Positions 10,728 through 21,110 of a DNA stretch of 64,000 bases are shown piece after piece. Position 1 is the stretch's first letter. Every line of letters starts with the position of its first letter. Below the pieces are notes generated by a model, which saw nothing but the letters and a program-made list of their open reading frames with translations, ran no database searches and was not told where the DNA came from. Source of the stretch: Cyanodermella asteris (Eukaryota; Ascomycota; Lecanoromycetes; Ostropales; Stictidaceae); NCBI GenBank assembly GCA_900618795.1, contig UYJD01000006.1:1162658-1226657 (forward strand). Direction: 5' to 3'. Position numbers and translations under genes: made by a program.

Positions 10728-11582
10728 TCTTGATGCTGCAATTGGTAAGAGTAGGCTGGAAGGGAATGTTGCAAGGTAGACGACGTAGTGCAGCACTGTT
10801 TATCATAGCTATAGCATTCATTATCCTGAAATTCATGCTGCCAGGCAAAGGAGCCTCTTGCCAGACACTACCATTCTCGGAGCAACGAATCTCGACCCAC
10901 AGGTGTACCAAGAATCAGGGGCCGCCTGTTCCAGGATGCTGTTGCAGGATTTCGCAAATTGCTGCAATTAGCACAACCATGGTTTGAACAAAATATTTTT
11001 GTCTCACGACACGACGTTCCGCTTATCTGCTCGCCTATCAAAATTGAGGCGGAGCAGAGTGTAGGTACACTATCACTCCATCAGGCTGACCAGTACGATC
11101 CGGGTCGATGTAGCGCGCGCAAAACCGCGGTTCTGTAGTTGATGCATTTCGAGGCATGTACTTGATCAAGCTTAGTATAAGTCAATTCCATCCGTGGGTA
11201 AGGTTTGGAAAGCATCGCCTAACATTGATCATGTGCCAAAGCGAAATGACACGGTCCTTACGGAAGCTTTAGTCTGGCAAAAGTCTTGGATTCGCCTGAG
11301 CGGTCGCAGAGGACAAGCAATCCAAGGAAAGAAATCCGCCTCACCAAGAAAGGTGGGCCATGCAAATTTGATTGCGGTTTAGCCATACGAGCCACGTCAA
11401 AGCAAAGACTCAGCATATCTACATAACGTGCAGCTGAGTTTCTTCGATCGAAATTACTGATCAAGCTTATGTCAGTGTTCGCGACTGTCACGTGACAGAC
11501 TAGGAGAAGCATCCCACCGCGGGGCTCTGGAGCATAATTTGCGCATTTGCGCATCTGCCCAGTATCAAGCAAACTGCAAGTC
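10728..11582. other. No gene supported
   Basis: Short ORFs only, on both strands, none with good composition or splice support. Confidence 0.4.
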
Positions 11583-11929
11583 ATGGAACAACTAGTCATG
11601 GAAAAGGTACGCATTGCTGCGAGCGATCCGGGAACTCACGACTGACTAAAGTACAGGACGAAGCCGAGCAGCCGATCCCGGGCAAGTCCTATAGTGTGAC
11701 CAACGTGGTTGAGATACCCGAGATCATGGAGGCCAGGAATTTTCGCATCGAAGAGGCTGCACGTGTGCAAATCTGGAACGCCAAATCAAAGGAGCACGAT
11801 CCATACGATGAGCACGAGAGGACTGAGGACAAGGTGAAGATGAAGGAATTCAATGTTCCAGCAGGTTATAGGCTGAGGATATTCTTTGGATCTTTCACAC
11901 TCCTGGAAAACCACACTCAAAGTTGTTGA
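11583..11929 (+). CDS. Orphan two-exon protein, 98 residues
   Basis: Exon 1 is 24 bp (11583-11606, MEQLVMEK). A 50-bp intron follows (GTACGC donor, GACTGACTAAAG branch, GTACAG acceptor), then exon 2 at 11657-11929. The join is in phase. The product is acidic to neutral with VTNVVEIPEIMEARNFRIEEAARVQIW and a C-terminal GYRLRIFFGSFTLLENH segment. It converges with the minus-strand gene at 11917, whose last codons overlap its stop region by 13 bp. No family recognised. Confidence 0.55.
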
Positions 11930-13192
11930 TTTTGACGGGGCTGTAAGTTGAGTATCTTGATGATCTTGCTTCCTGTTGCTGCGCTGATTCGAAAACTCAG
12001 CGCCATGTCGGCTTGACCGTTCTGAGCACACATCATGGTGATGCAATTGGTGGTCGTCGCGTTCGAAGCTTCTTCGAGCTGATACTGATGGCTCTCTCGC
12101 ACTGCGAGAGCCAGGCTTCGTAATACTTGTTGCAGCAGATCTTCAGATCGCGAACTCTCCGACAAAGAGAATACTGGGAGCTGCCACGACTCATCTGAAT
12201 CTTGTTGCTTCCCAGCGTGCTCTTCCAAATTTTGGAGGTTGTGGTCCTCCGATCCTCGAGAGGAAGTGACCTCATTGTCAGGACTAGCATTTTGGTTGGC
12301 TTCTGGTGGACAAAGATCGCATCCACATTTCCCACTCTTTCGATAGCCAAGGCACTTTTCAATTTCGCACACACTGTCAATCAGCACGTGATAGAGTTGG
12401 AAGATTCTGTGATTTGGGCTTACCTGATTAGCTGCTGAAAGTGCTCGTGCAGAATGAGCGGAATGTATAAAGCGGTCGTAGTGCGGAACCAAGGGCGTGG
12501 AGGTCTTAGCTCAGCCAAAGATTCAACAATGTGGGCGCTGGCCTTCGATGACCCTTCGTTATATGCTCGAGCAAACGATGCTGCAGATGCACCCACTGCA
12601 TTGTGCTTGTCAGCGCTCGTGTAGCAAGTCGTGCTCTGAACTTACTCAAGAATGGCAGATCATAGGACAAATGGCCCCAAACAGTGTCAGTAAGGCTGTC
12701 GATAAGCCCGTGTGCCCATCTTGTCGCGCAAAGAAGTTGTTTTGTGTATTGACAAGCGGGACGGCGTCCATTCCTGTTTCTCGGCATTTTGCATTCAATG
12801 TCCTTTGAAGAAAACCCGTGGTGCAGCAAGATCAGGCAACAGGACACTTGGAGCAAGTTGCGAAAGGCGTTGAGATGGTAGCGATAGTCGTCATGTGCTT
12901 CTTCGCCGTACAAGAACTCCTCGAAATGTGTAGTGATCTGTGATAATTGAGTAGAAACATCGGGTGGAGCAGCATCGAGAACGTTTTGCGGTTGCTGGTT
13001 GGAGGCCTTCTTCCCAAGGATTACGTCGACAGTTTCTAGTCTTGAGGCATCATTATTTATACGCAAACGATCGTATGTATCTGTGAGACTGTTCAGGCTT
13101 GGAAGGGAATTGAGAAATCCTGTCGCTCGTTTCAAATGCTTTGCTGGGTGAACGTCGACTGCAACGACTGCTGGTCTTTTGCGGCTCGCCAT
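11917..13192 (-). CDS. Orphan three-exon protein, 391 residues
   Basis: Exons 13192-12646, 12595-12424 and 12373-11917, with two 50-bp introns whose donors are GTAAGT and GTAAGC and whose acceptors are ATGCAG and TGACAG; all phases agree. The start MASRKRPAVVAVDVHPAKHLKRATG is basic and could be nuclear-targeting. The middle is helical (KQLLCATRWAHGLIDSLTD..., ...LIPLILHEHF). A cysteine cluster CLGYRKSGKCGCDLC sits near residue 255, followed by an acidic, Ser/Gln-rich stretch and a helical C terminus. The layout recalls a fungal regulator, but no zinc-cluster motif is complete and I do not recognise the family. Confidence 0.6.
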
Positions 13193-13801
13193 CGGAATGA
13201 CTGAGGAAGGAAGACTGCGGTTGTATCGCAACAAAGAAGATACCAGATAGCTCCTCTTGAGATCCGGGTGCTGGCGGCTACCACACGGCTCTCATTGGGT
13301 GACACGCCTCCGATATGTGATCTCGCTGAAACGAACGTTCGTCTCAAAGAAACGGCCCGTGCGGTCTCCACTATCTGACGGGACGAGGACTACAGACACG
13401 AAAGGCGCAACGCTAATGTAGCGTACCGTTGATCGAAGCAGCCAGACTGCCTATCAGCGCGGGTCCACAGCGGAAACAGTTCTGTATCGAGCTGTTCGTG
13501 CTCAATGGACTCGTCAGGCTCTAACAAACGGTAACCGTGCACTCGCTAAGTTTGGAGCGGCGGGATTGACCCTGCTCACCTTCACATTCATAACGCTTTG
13601 TACTTTGAGCTGGAAGCCTATCAAAACTATCTTGCTCCCGTTTCGAACCGCACATACATGTGGCCCTATTTCTGCTGGGTCGGCCAAGTCACAGTTCGCG
13701 GTCAATGGATATATGCAGTCAGCGTCTCAAGCGTTGCTTCGTTCGGCAGCTCCCCATGTGCGCCCTAATCCCCTTTTGTACCATTCTTGCCTCTCCCAAA
13801 C
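13193..13801. other. Divergent intergenic region
   Basis: Separates two divergently transcribed orphan genes (start codons at 13192 and 13802), so it must hold both promoters. No clear TATA box or repeat seen. Confidence 0.4.
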
Positions 13802-14857
13802 ATGTCAATATCATTTGAGGTGTCAATTTCTGGGTTGTGTTTCGGGATATCGGTCGGCTATCTCGCTATCCATCTCTACGATTGGGATCCGTTGTTCAAA
13901 ATTCGTCGCCAGTATTGGCCTTGCAAGGCGAGCCTATAACGACTCGGAGTCAATTCACTAGAGCAGGGGAGATTCCGATGAAATTACCTGGCCCACGTAC
14001 AATACAGGCCTGTCTTCCTTTGACCTTCTCACGTCGAAATGAATACGTGTCTGACAGCCGGAGCATTCACCCAGCCGACGACGCGAATATGGATGACAGA
14101 ACCGTGTTCACTGATCATGCCCTGCCGAGCGATTCGACACCTTCGACTTCTGCGCGAGATGAGACGACACGCAGGATTGTGCAACAATTGTCGGAGATGG
14201 ATGAACTGGACGAGGTTCGTAAGCGTTTTGATCGGGCGATGTTCGAAGCACTGTATCAAGGCCTTGATCCGGAGGCACTGGCATGGCGCATCATAAACGA
14301 GGACAGAAAGGAGGCTCTTGAAATCAACGACGGCGAGATTCTGGAGCACCTAATTCAACTTTGCCGGGATGACCCACTTGATACGACCGTCCATGAATGG
14401 AACGTGCGATGCCAGAATCGAGGATTGTTCGCCGGTGCAGCTTACAGAATAGTGCCGGAATGGCGACAATCCATAGCCGAGATCAACAGAGTGAGTTCCT
14501 AGGAAGAGTCGCGAAGACGAGACTGACGATTGGAAGATGCTATACGAGAACAAAGACTTCCAATCTGGGGTCCCTTTTAACAACGATCTGCCAGCCGAAG
14601 TGCAGATAAAGGGACTGCGAATCAGCGATCTGACGATACAAGCGCAACGCCGACCCGCTATTCCCTATCTACCGGAGTGGACGGCGCGTCAGGCTAAGAG
14701 GATCCATACTGAAGTGAGCGCACTCAGATACGTCCTCAATCATGATCCCGACGAGCTCACCGCTCTTCGGTCTTGTGACTGGGAAGACAGCGCTGAAGAA
14801 GGAGCCAGTGTCATCGAGACCATCGTTTCATTTGCCTCTTGTCTTGGTGGGCGCTAG
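13802..14857 (+). CDS. Orphan three-exon protein with N-terminal membrane anchor, 319 residues
   Basis: Exons 13802-13911, 13962-14490 and 14537-14857, with introns of 50 bp (GTATTG...CACTAG) and 46 bp (GTGAGT...TGGAAG). Phases agree and the total is 320 codons. Exon 1 encodes a short N terminus and a hydrophobic segment at about residues 8-25 (VSISGLCFGISVGYLAIHL) followed by charged DWDPLFKIRR, which suggests a signal anchor or leader. The body is soluble, acidic and helical (EMDELDEVRKRFDRAMFEAL...) with repeated Trp and Arg. No family recognised. Without exon 1 the protein would be annotated as soluble from the ATG at 13978. Confidence 0.6.
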
Positions 14858-15061
14858 GATGCGGAACTCGTGCTCCCAAACATTCTGCGTCTGTTGTACT
14901 GAAAACAGTCCAGGTGGATATGATAATTGTTGTTCCTATAACCGTGACACGAGCTTATGATTTGTACCGAAGTCATGAAGCTGCCGTGAGGAGCCTGTGA
15001 GCCGCAAGCAAAATTGGTCGTTTCATCTCAGGTACAATACCTACGACAAAATGCTGGAAAT
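14858..15061. other. Short intergenic stretch
   Basis: Between convergent frames; nothing recognisable seen. Confidence 0.3.
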
Positions 15062-15346
15062 TTAACACCAAATTTGGAAAGTGGGTTTGCAGGCGATAGT
15101 CCATGCGTTCAAGTGACATATTTTGAAAAGCTCGGGCGTACCTTCGAATGGCTCACTTTGAAACAAGCTGAGGTGTTCAGGTGATGGAGATGATCGGACG
15201 ATGTCCATCTCGTGCGTCAGACATCCTTCCGACAATTGGCTATAGAAACAACAAGCTGCGAACCCCTGAACCTGCGGCAAGCAATCACTATGAACAAGTG
15301 AAGGTTTTGTGATGTGCCAAAGCTTGACGACCGGCTCAGTCTCCAT
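15062..15346 (-). CDS. Possible orphan protein, 94 residues
   Basis: From the ATG at 15346 the frame reads METEPVVKLWHITKPSLVHSD and continues with several cysteines. The frame is open a further 30 bp upstream without ATG. Composition is plausible but there is no splice or family support. Confidence 0.25.
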   Translation of the reverse strand: METEPVVKLWHITKPSLVHSDCLPQVQGFAACCFYSQLSEGCLTHEMDIVRSSPSPEHLSLFQSEPFEGTPELFKICHLNAWTIACKPTFQIWC

Positions 15347-15553
15347 GGTGGCCTCGTAGTCGTCCACCCGTATGATGTATCAAGGACGTGGCCCGCTTTA
15401 TTTCGTTTGTGGCAGTGACTAAATATAAGCTGATTGCTACATCTGCACGCAGCTCAGCTGTGCCCCTGCCTTGTGGTTGTTTCAAACCTAAACGCCCGAC
15501 CTGAACGCGTTCGATAACTCGAGGAAATTAGGAGAAACACCTGTCGACAGGAG

Positions 15554-15560
15554 TATATAA
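15554..15560 (+). promoter_or_regulatory. TATA box candidate
   Basis: TATATAA lies 83 bp before the ATG at 15643, a usual distance for a fungal TATA-driven gene. Confidence 0.35.
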
Positions 15561-15642
15561 CTGCCAACGCCTGGCTTGCCAGTCCTCCGCAGCGCAACCA
15601 GAAGCCTTTCAATCAGTCCACAATTGAGATCCTATCATTAAT

Positions 15643-16037
15643 ATGGCATCCAGCAATCCGCAGTTGAAGCGGCAGAGCGCAACAGTCGGCGAGCACTGTT
15701 TGGATTGTGGCAAGCCGAACAATCGAGTAGGGTTCCTCGTGTCTACCATTGTGCAGAGGTTGCTGATGAGATCCAGCCCAGCGAAGACCTGTGCTCAGTC
15801 TGTGAAGCTGAAGTCGTCCACAATGAAAGCTTCCGCAAGGACTGGCTGACGAAAATCTATTACGCAACTGGCGGCAAGAACGGCGAGCAAGGCCTGGATG
15901 GCACACTCGGCCAAGTGGAAACCGTGGTTGAAAAGCACTTGCTCAAGGAGCTGGGCGAAGGGAGTCAATCAGGGCAATCCTCAATTGAATCTTTGTATCA
16001 GCAATGGAGGACCGAGAAATCCAGATCCAGAGGCTAG
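15643..16037 (+). CDS. Small cysteine-motif protein with a frame interruption
   Basis: The ATG at 15643 opens MASSNPQLKRQSATVGEHC, with a CLDCGKPN knuckle. About 80 bp later the good coding sequence moves to another frame (VYHCAEVADEIQ..., LCSVCEAEVV...), which runs to the stop at 16037. Together the CxxC pairs look like a small zinc-binding unit followed by a helical tail. No intron of normal size joins the frames; the gap between them is too short. Either the gene carries an indel, there is a sequence error, or the first ATG is wrong. Family not recognised. Confidence 0.35.
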
Positions 16038-16180
16038 GGCGTCGTTATAAACTAAGTTCAAGGCTCGAAGTGCAGCATGCGGATGGAGGGCCTCCAGATA
16101 TGGCTCGGAACACAATGCTACCAAGGAGTCAAACAGTCTGCCTTGCAAAATTCTTGCATTCAATCGTCCTCGTTCAATTG

Positions 16181-18652
16181 CTACTTGTCTGTGATGGATT
16201 CCAAGCTGCGATCGAAAGCGCCAATCATCTTGTCGTAGAGTAAAGATGGCTCACCATCTGGCAGTCCGGTTCGCAGTGCGCCTCCAAGGAAGAGCATATC
16301 TCTCAAGTCCCTAGCAAGTCCTCTTAGAGACGCAAAATCGTTACCAAACTTGGTAAGCACAGACCTCTCAAAACCGCCTGGCTCCATGGAACCGCGTTTT
16401 GCGACAACGATGTCATCGTATGATCCGGCATACCAATTTTTGAATGGATCCCGTCCCGACTGTCTTGTCTTCTCTGAACTATGGGCCACACACAAAGATA
16501 GAAAGACGTAGAAGAACGACTCCAAGTCATGGCGATAGGTATGCGCCAAATCCCGCTGCGAACCCTGCAGCGCCAGCTCGACAACCTCGATCGCCATGAA
16601 CTTGAGCGTGCCGGTCATGCCCGGGTTGTTCGTGCGCACGTTGTTTCCCTCTTCGTCCACTTGCGTTGCAAGGTCCAGGTCGATAAGCATGCCAGAGAAG
16701 CCGCCGTTCTCGGCCGGATCCGTGATGATGATGTTGTTCTGCGATATGTCTCGGTGGAGAATCTTGCCGTCCAGGAAGAGTGAGCGGTGGGCCTTGATCG
16801 CGTCGCGGAACGCTCTGAGCAGCTCCGGAACCGATATGAAGCTGTCCAGTGGCCTGCCAGCTGGCTTGACCACCAGACATGACAGCACGCGGTTCGTGAA
16901 CGGCGCCTCGCCTTCCGGCAGCAGTGAGACCTGCGAGCCGTCGAAACTGTCGTTGACACCGTGCGCTTGACTCAGCCGTGACACTTGACTGCTCGACCGC
17001 GACCGTTTCGCAGAGAAGCCCTCTTCTGTATGGATTGACTTCCTCTTCTGTCCAGAGAATGACTGGGTGTGGAAAGACTGCGACTTGTTGAGAGCTTCCG
17101 CACGTTCCTGCCGACTAGTGAACCTCCTTCTCTTGACAAATGCCAGGCCCTCGCGAAGCTCAGCCACACTGGCCACTCTCTTGCGACCGACGAGTTGTGC
17201 GACGCCTTTGACGTTCCTTTCGTGAGCAGCAGCCAGTAGATCTGGCTCGGTGAGCCACTTGTCGGCAGCAACCCAGGAAAACTTGGCCACGCGCTTGCCG
17301 TCCATCGTCCTGTAGCAGGAGGTGCCGCGGCAGACCACCGCAGACTGCGTTGCGATAGGCGCCGGCTCCAACTCCATTCGCCTGTCCTCCCCGGTCGTCT
17401 CATCCGTCGCTGTGATGTACTCCCTAATCCCCTCACGCTCGGTGAATGTATCCATGCCGAACTCTTCATCGCTCATTAGGCAGTAGCCTGCCAGGGCCCG
17501 AACAAAGCGCTCGGGCTCGGCATGGATGTCAAAGGGCGCTGCGCTATATGCTCCCGACCTATCGAATACGTAGAGCTCCATGGCTGTTCCTCGCAGCGTA
17601 AAGCCATGCATGAAGCGGCGGCGCGGCTGAGCCTTGAAGGTGTTGCGGGCATACCTCGCCAGCTGCAAAAATTTGTCTTGCGTTGTCGACACGGTGTGTT
17701 CTCCGGCGGCGCGTACATCAGCCCAGTCGTGAAGGTCGGAAGTGTGTCTGCTGCGGGGTTTGATAAGGAGGTCAAGCTGTCCCTCGGCATCGATGCCCGT
17801 CATCTCGCTGCTCTTCTTGGTTGTGTAGTAGATGCAGCGCGCCGATGTGAGGTGGTTCTGCTGGAACTGGGAAATCCACCCCCAGACAGAAGGCTCGGTC
17901 GGATGCTTGGGGAATGTCCTCCATCGCCCGTTGACATGTTCATGTTTGACGGCGTTATAAATGTCCTTGCCCTGCTGTGTCCAGCTCTTGTCGTCGAAAT
18001 ACTTCTCGAAGAAGCCGGGAACCTTTACGTACGCGCGTTTGTACAACTCGTCGCGAAGCGCGGCATCCAGGAGGGCTCGCGTCTGGTCCGCACCTTCGTG
18101 CGACGCTGAGCTGTTGAGACGCGGCGTGCCGGGCAAGGAGGTTCTGCTGCTAGGTAAGGAAGTTCTGCTGCTGGGAGGCGGGGTCGTTCGAGTGGTGCCC
18201 GTGGCGGAGGCGATGAGCTGGAGGACTGCCTTCCATATTTCAAGGTCCGACTCTTCTTGCACGACTGCGTAAGCGAGGGGCAGGAGTAGTGCGATGTCCA
18301 AATCGTCTGAGAGAAGGCGGCCATACAGTGTTCCAAGCTCACCACCGACTATTCTCCCACTATCTGGCGAGCGCAGCTTTGAAGCCACTCTGTGTCCCTG
18401 GAGAGCAATGATAAGCTTGAGGATAGCATCCTTCTTATCTTCCGAAGTCGGCCTTTGAGATTCACCCAGTTCTTCTGTGTCATCCTCAGACTCCTCCTCG
18501 TTTGTGTCTTGGGAAAAAGCAATAGTTTGTTGTGAATCGTCGTCGTCGTCGTCGCCTGTGGCTGCCTGCAGTGGAATCTGTAAGTCTCTGACGCTTGGCC
18601 CAAGAGGCAAGCGCTTGATGAGTAGATATTCGTTGTCAGATAATTGGCCCAT
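16181..18652 (-). CDS. FunK1-type fungal protein kinase
   Basis: A single-exon protein of 823 residues from the ATG at 18652 (MGQLSDNEY); an in-frame ATG at 18784 would add 44 residues of poor composition. It carries the fungal kinase domain PF17667: a long N-terminal part, then VAKFSW, LVVKPAGRPLDSF, catalytic loop HRDISQNNIII near residue 630, GMLIDLDLA in place of DFG, GTLKFMAIEV and HDLESFFYVF. These FunK1 kinases are expanded in ascomycetes and basidiomycetes and their substrates are unknown. An acidic Asp run (DDDDDD) sits near residue 35 and a Ser/Pro linker with a repeated SSRTSLP unit near residue 160. It is divergent from the orphan at 18836. Confidence 0.9.
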   Translation of the reverse strand: MGQLSDNEYLLIKRLPLGPSVRDLQIPLQAATGDDDDDDSQQTIAFSQDTNEEESEDDTEELGESQRPTSEDKKDAILKLIIALQGHRVASKLRSPDSGRIVGGELGTLYGRLLSDDLDIALLLPLAYAVVQEESDLEIWKAVLQLIASATGTTRTTPPPSSRTSLPSSRTSLPGTPRLNSSASHEGADQTRALLDAALRDELYKRAYVKVPGFFEKYFDDKSWTQQGKDIYNAVKHEHVNGRWRTFPKHPTEPSVWGWISQFQQNHLTSARCIYYTTKKSSEMTGIDAEGQLDLLIKPRSRHTSDLHDWADVRAAGEHTVSTTQDKFLQLARYARNTFKAQPRRRFMHGFTLRGTAMELYVFDRSGAYSAAPFDIHAEPERFVRALAGYCLMSDEEFGMDTFTEREGIREYITATDETTGEDRRMELEPAPIATQSAVVCRGTSCYRTMDGKRVAKFSWVAADKWLTEPDLLAAAHERNVKGVAQLVGRKRVASVAELREGLAFVKRRRFTSRQERAEALNKSQSFHTQSFSGQKRKSIHTEEGFSAKRSRSSSQVSRLSQAHGVNDSFDGSQVSLLPEGEAPFTNRVLSCLVVKPAGRPLDSFISVPELLRAFRDAIKAHRSLFLDGKILHRDISQNNIIITDPAENGGFSGMLIDLDLATQVDEEGNNVRTNNPGMTGTLKFMAIEVVELALQGSQRDLAHTYRHDLESFFYVFLSLCVAHSSEKTRQSGRDPFKNWYAGSYDDIVVAKRGSMEPGGFERSVLTKFGNDFASLRGLARDLRDMLFLGGALRTGLPDGEPSLLYDKMIGAFDRSLESITDK

Positions 18653-18835
18653 GGTGTGGCAAGTGCGCAGGTTGTGGAGGTGTAGAAGGCAAGAAGTCGA
18701 GGGACGTTTCGCGACACAAACAGCGGGTGGCCCCACGTGACACGCCTTGGCTGGGCAACCCAGCCTCGCCATCCACAAGCACATCTCATCTTCAAAACCG
18801 TGCTGTCAGTAGGAAATAACATCTACTTTTGAGCA

Positions 18836-19360
18836 ATGCATTCGCTATTGCCAACTCGAGCCCCCACCCCCGGTTCTTCAAGTTCCATTGGGATCTTTAC
18901 ACCGTCTTCCACATCGCCGTCGACGCGAGCTAATACGCCTGAGCATCAGAATTTTGCTTTTGGACATGAATATCATGTGCGCATCATTTGCAGCCGAATT
19001 GTTGGGAACCTGATCATTGAAAACTTATCTCGTGTAGGAACGGTCTCCATCGATTGCGACACCATCGTCGGAAACCTGGTCCTGAACAATGTGTCGGCTA
19101 AGGTTAGGCTGAAAAGCTCGATGAAGCTGATCGGGCAGATTACCGCGAGCGAAGGTCAGGACGTACGGCGTGACGGCCTTGATGAGGGTTCGACAAACTT
19201 CAAGACATCCCAGTCGCTTAATCAGACATCCGTTCCCAAGGTCGTGGGATATCTGCATCTGCAGATTCCACATGCTCCAGATCACAGAGAGATATGTTAC
19301 GTCTACAATCTGGACAACGTGGTCGGAACATTGAGGGTCACTGATGTGCTTCGGCGATGA
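18836..19360 (+). CDS. Orphan intronless protein, 174 residues
   Basis: Starts at the ATG at 18836, 184 bp from the divergent kinase start. The first 35 residues are Ser/Thr/Pro-rich. The rest shows a repeating pattern of short beta-like strands: RIVGNLIIENL, SIDCDTIVGNLVLNNV, KVVGYLHLQI, NVVGTLRV. Each has a [VI]VGxL core spaced about 20-50 residues apart, which suggests a small beta-solenoid or repeated sheet. No family recognised. Confidence 0.6.
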   Translation: MHSLLPTRAPTPGSSSSIGIFTPSSTSPSTRANTPEHQNFAFGHEYHVRIICSRIVGNLIIENLSRVGTVSIDCDTIVGNLVLNNVSAKVRLKSSMKLIGQITASEGQDVRRDGLDEGSTNFKTSQSLNQTSVPKVVGYLHLQIPHAPDHREICYVYNLDNVVGTLRVTDVLRR

Positions 19361-19685
19361 TTGAAGCATTCTCAGTCGCTCCTACCAGCACTGCTTCATT
19401 GCGTTCAGTGACCTGTTTGCAGCTCTAGCCCTTGGAGAATACAAAAGTGAATTCGACCGAAGTTTCCTCAGGGGATTGAATTACACCAGTCATAAATTCA
19501 GTCTCCTTACAAATCAGCATCTTCAAACCAAGGATCTTTAAGGAATTCCTTGGCTGAGACGCTCTCCGCTGGTTCAAGGTGTAGCAGTCTCCGGATGATC
19601 TGATCAAGCCCTTGAATGTCCTTCGGCATAGATTCTGCCTCCTCATCTGCATCAAGGAGTTGCATCCGAGCGGAGAAACCAGATT
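19361..19685. other. No gene supported
   Basis: A 149-residue minus-strand frame (19425-19874) overlaps the better plus-strand ORF and starts at a non-ATG codon. Confidence 0.35.
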
Positions 19686-20000
19686 ATGGGCCACAGACGT
19701 GCCTCCATATTCGAGCAGTGGTATCAGGATCATAAGATCGCTATCGATGTTCAGACACCTTTCCTTGAGGAATCTTCGAGGCCAGAGCTGATGGCGAGTC
19801 TTACCCGCAAGTACTTGCGGCTTGATCCGGATCTGCTCAGATCGCTCTCGGACCAGCAGAGAGCCGAAGCGCACGCTACACCAATGATCAGAAAGCTGCA
19901 GGCGGAGGTGGCCAAACTCGGCCTCCAGCTCTCAAACGACTGGGGCCCGGATTCTACGAGCTTGCATACACTTTCAGCACCAGACCACCTGTACCCTTGA
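19686..20000 (+). CDS. Possible orphan protein, 104 residues
   Basis: From the ATG at 19686: MGHRRASIFEQWYQDHK, then a helical middle (LTRKYLRLDPDLLRSLSDQQ, MIRKLQAEVAKLGLQL). Composition is protein-like but no splice or family support. A minus-strand frame at 19974-20192 overlaps its end. Confidence 0.35.
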   Translation: MGHRRASIFEQWYQDHKIAIDVQTPFLEESSRPELMASLTRKYLRLDPDLLRSLSDQQRAEAHATPMIRKLQAEVAKLGLQLSNDWGPDSTSLHTLSAPDHLYP

Positions 20001-20380
20001 CATAAGCTTTTTTGGAAACCGTGTTGACATTTGCAAGTATCCACCTTCGCTCGTACGTCGTATTTGAGTTGGTTGGGTAAAAATTTTCCATTTCTCATAC
20101 TCATCGCCATCGGTGAAATTTAATGTTTCCAAGTCCAACACTTCGGGCGCTATGGACGCCTTGGATCGCGAAACATTGAGTTCAAGGCTCAAGCTTAAAA
20201 GCTGTCATGCCCCATTATGTGATGATTGTCAAAGTGACCACGAATCCGTTATGTTCATTTCCGCTGCCAGCTCTTGATGTGGAATGCGCTGCCCGACCAA
20301 ACCAACTAGTAGTACGAGGCGCCACCCCCATATTTGTCTTTGCGGACGCTGTAATATTCCACGATTGAGCCTAGGTTGAT

Positions 20381-20740
20381 ATGATGGCGAAACAGCTTTT
20401 TAGACCGTTTGTTGCGGCCACACAGAGTACCTGGGTGGGAGATCTCAGGCCTCAGGGCTTGTGGTTAGGTATCGCTGTGCTTGGGATTCTCGACAGCTCA
20501 ACTCGGGTGCGCATCAACTGCTCAGCGAACCAACTGGGCGGGACACCGATAGATTATCGAAGTTTAAGCTTCCTAGATGAATCAGAAGTTGTTTACGTTC
20601 GCGATTCAGCAACAGTCGATCTAGTGAGCAGTCTGCGGTTTACACAAGTGACTACAGATATTTGCAAAACAGGCCTCACTAATCCTTCGGACCAGAGGCG
20701 CGATCTCTTTCCTCGAATCCCATCTCTAAAGGTCAGCTGA
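20381..20740 (+). CDS. Possible orphan protein, 119 residues
   Basis: Open frame from the ATG at 20381 with no recognised motif. It runs up to the repeat-like stretch that begins near 20750. Weak candidate. Confidence 0.25.
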   Translation: MMAKQLFRPFVAATQSTWVGDLRPQGLWLGIAVLGILDSSTRVRINCSANQLGGTPIDYRSLSFLDESEVVYVRDSATVDLVSSLRFTQVTTDICKTGLTNPSDQRRDLFPRIPSLKVS

Positions 20741-20749
20741 TCTCGCTGA

Positions 20750-21110
20750 CCTCAAGATACAAGCAATCGCACGAGGTTCGAGCTATTCTTAGAGCTGGTC
20801 GATAGGAAGGATGTTTCATCCAGCGATCTTAGTATGGGTAGGATCGCTAATTCTCTATAGTAATTAGCTTTTTTAAGCGCACGGCTATAGTTAACTCGAA
20901 GTACCTACCGAAAGCGGGCTAGATAGATCCACTACGAGTCAGAATTCTCGTATAGTAGCTGCTCTTCGTATAGCATTTTCGAAATCTCGAGCGTTCGTCT
21001 TCTCGCTGCGAGTTCAGACCTGTCCGGGGTCTCTATTTTCCGTGCCGTAGCTCCTCTCGATCTAGTTGGTTTCTAGTGGGCTCTAGGTGCCCCTATCCGC
21101 TGTTACTCAC
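20750..21110. repeat. Degenerate repeat-like stretch
   Basis: Rich in TAG, CTATAG and TCGTATAG-type words and in stop codons in all frames, unlike the flanking DNA. This texture is common in decayed repeats of filamentous fungi. No terminal repeat or target duplication was found, so the family is undetermined. Confidence 0.25.

Noticed and set aside
10702-10911. Minus-strand ORF upstream of the cysteine-containing candidate
   Set aside because: Could not be joined in phase to the downstream frame with a normal intron.
17522-18109. 195-codon plus-strand ORF inside the FunK1 kinase
   Set aside because: Antisense shadow of a well-supported coding exon.
19974-20192. Protein-like minus-strand frame (LDLETLNFTDGDEYEKW...)
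   Set aside because: Begins at TTG, no convincing acceptor or partner exon, and overlaps the plus-strand candidate. It may deserve a look if transcripts map there.
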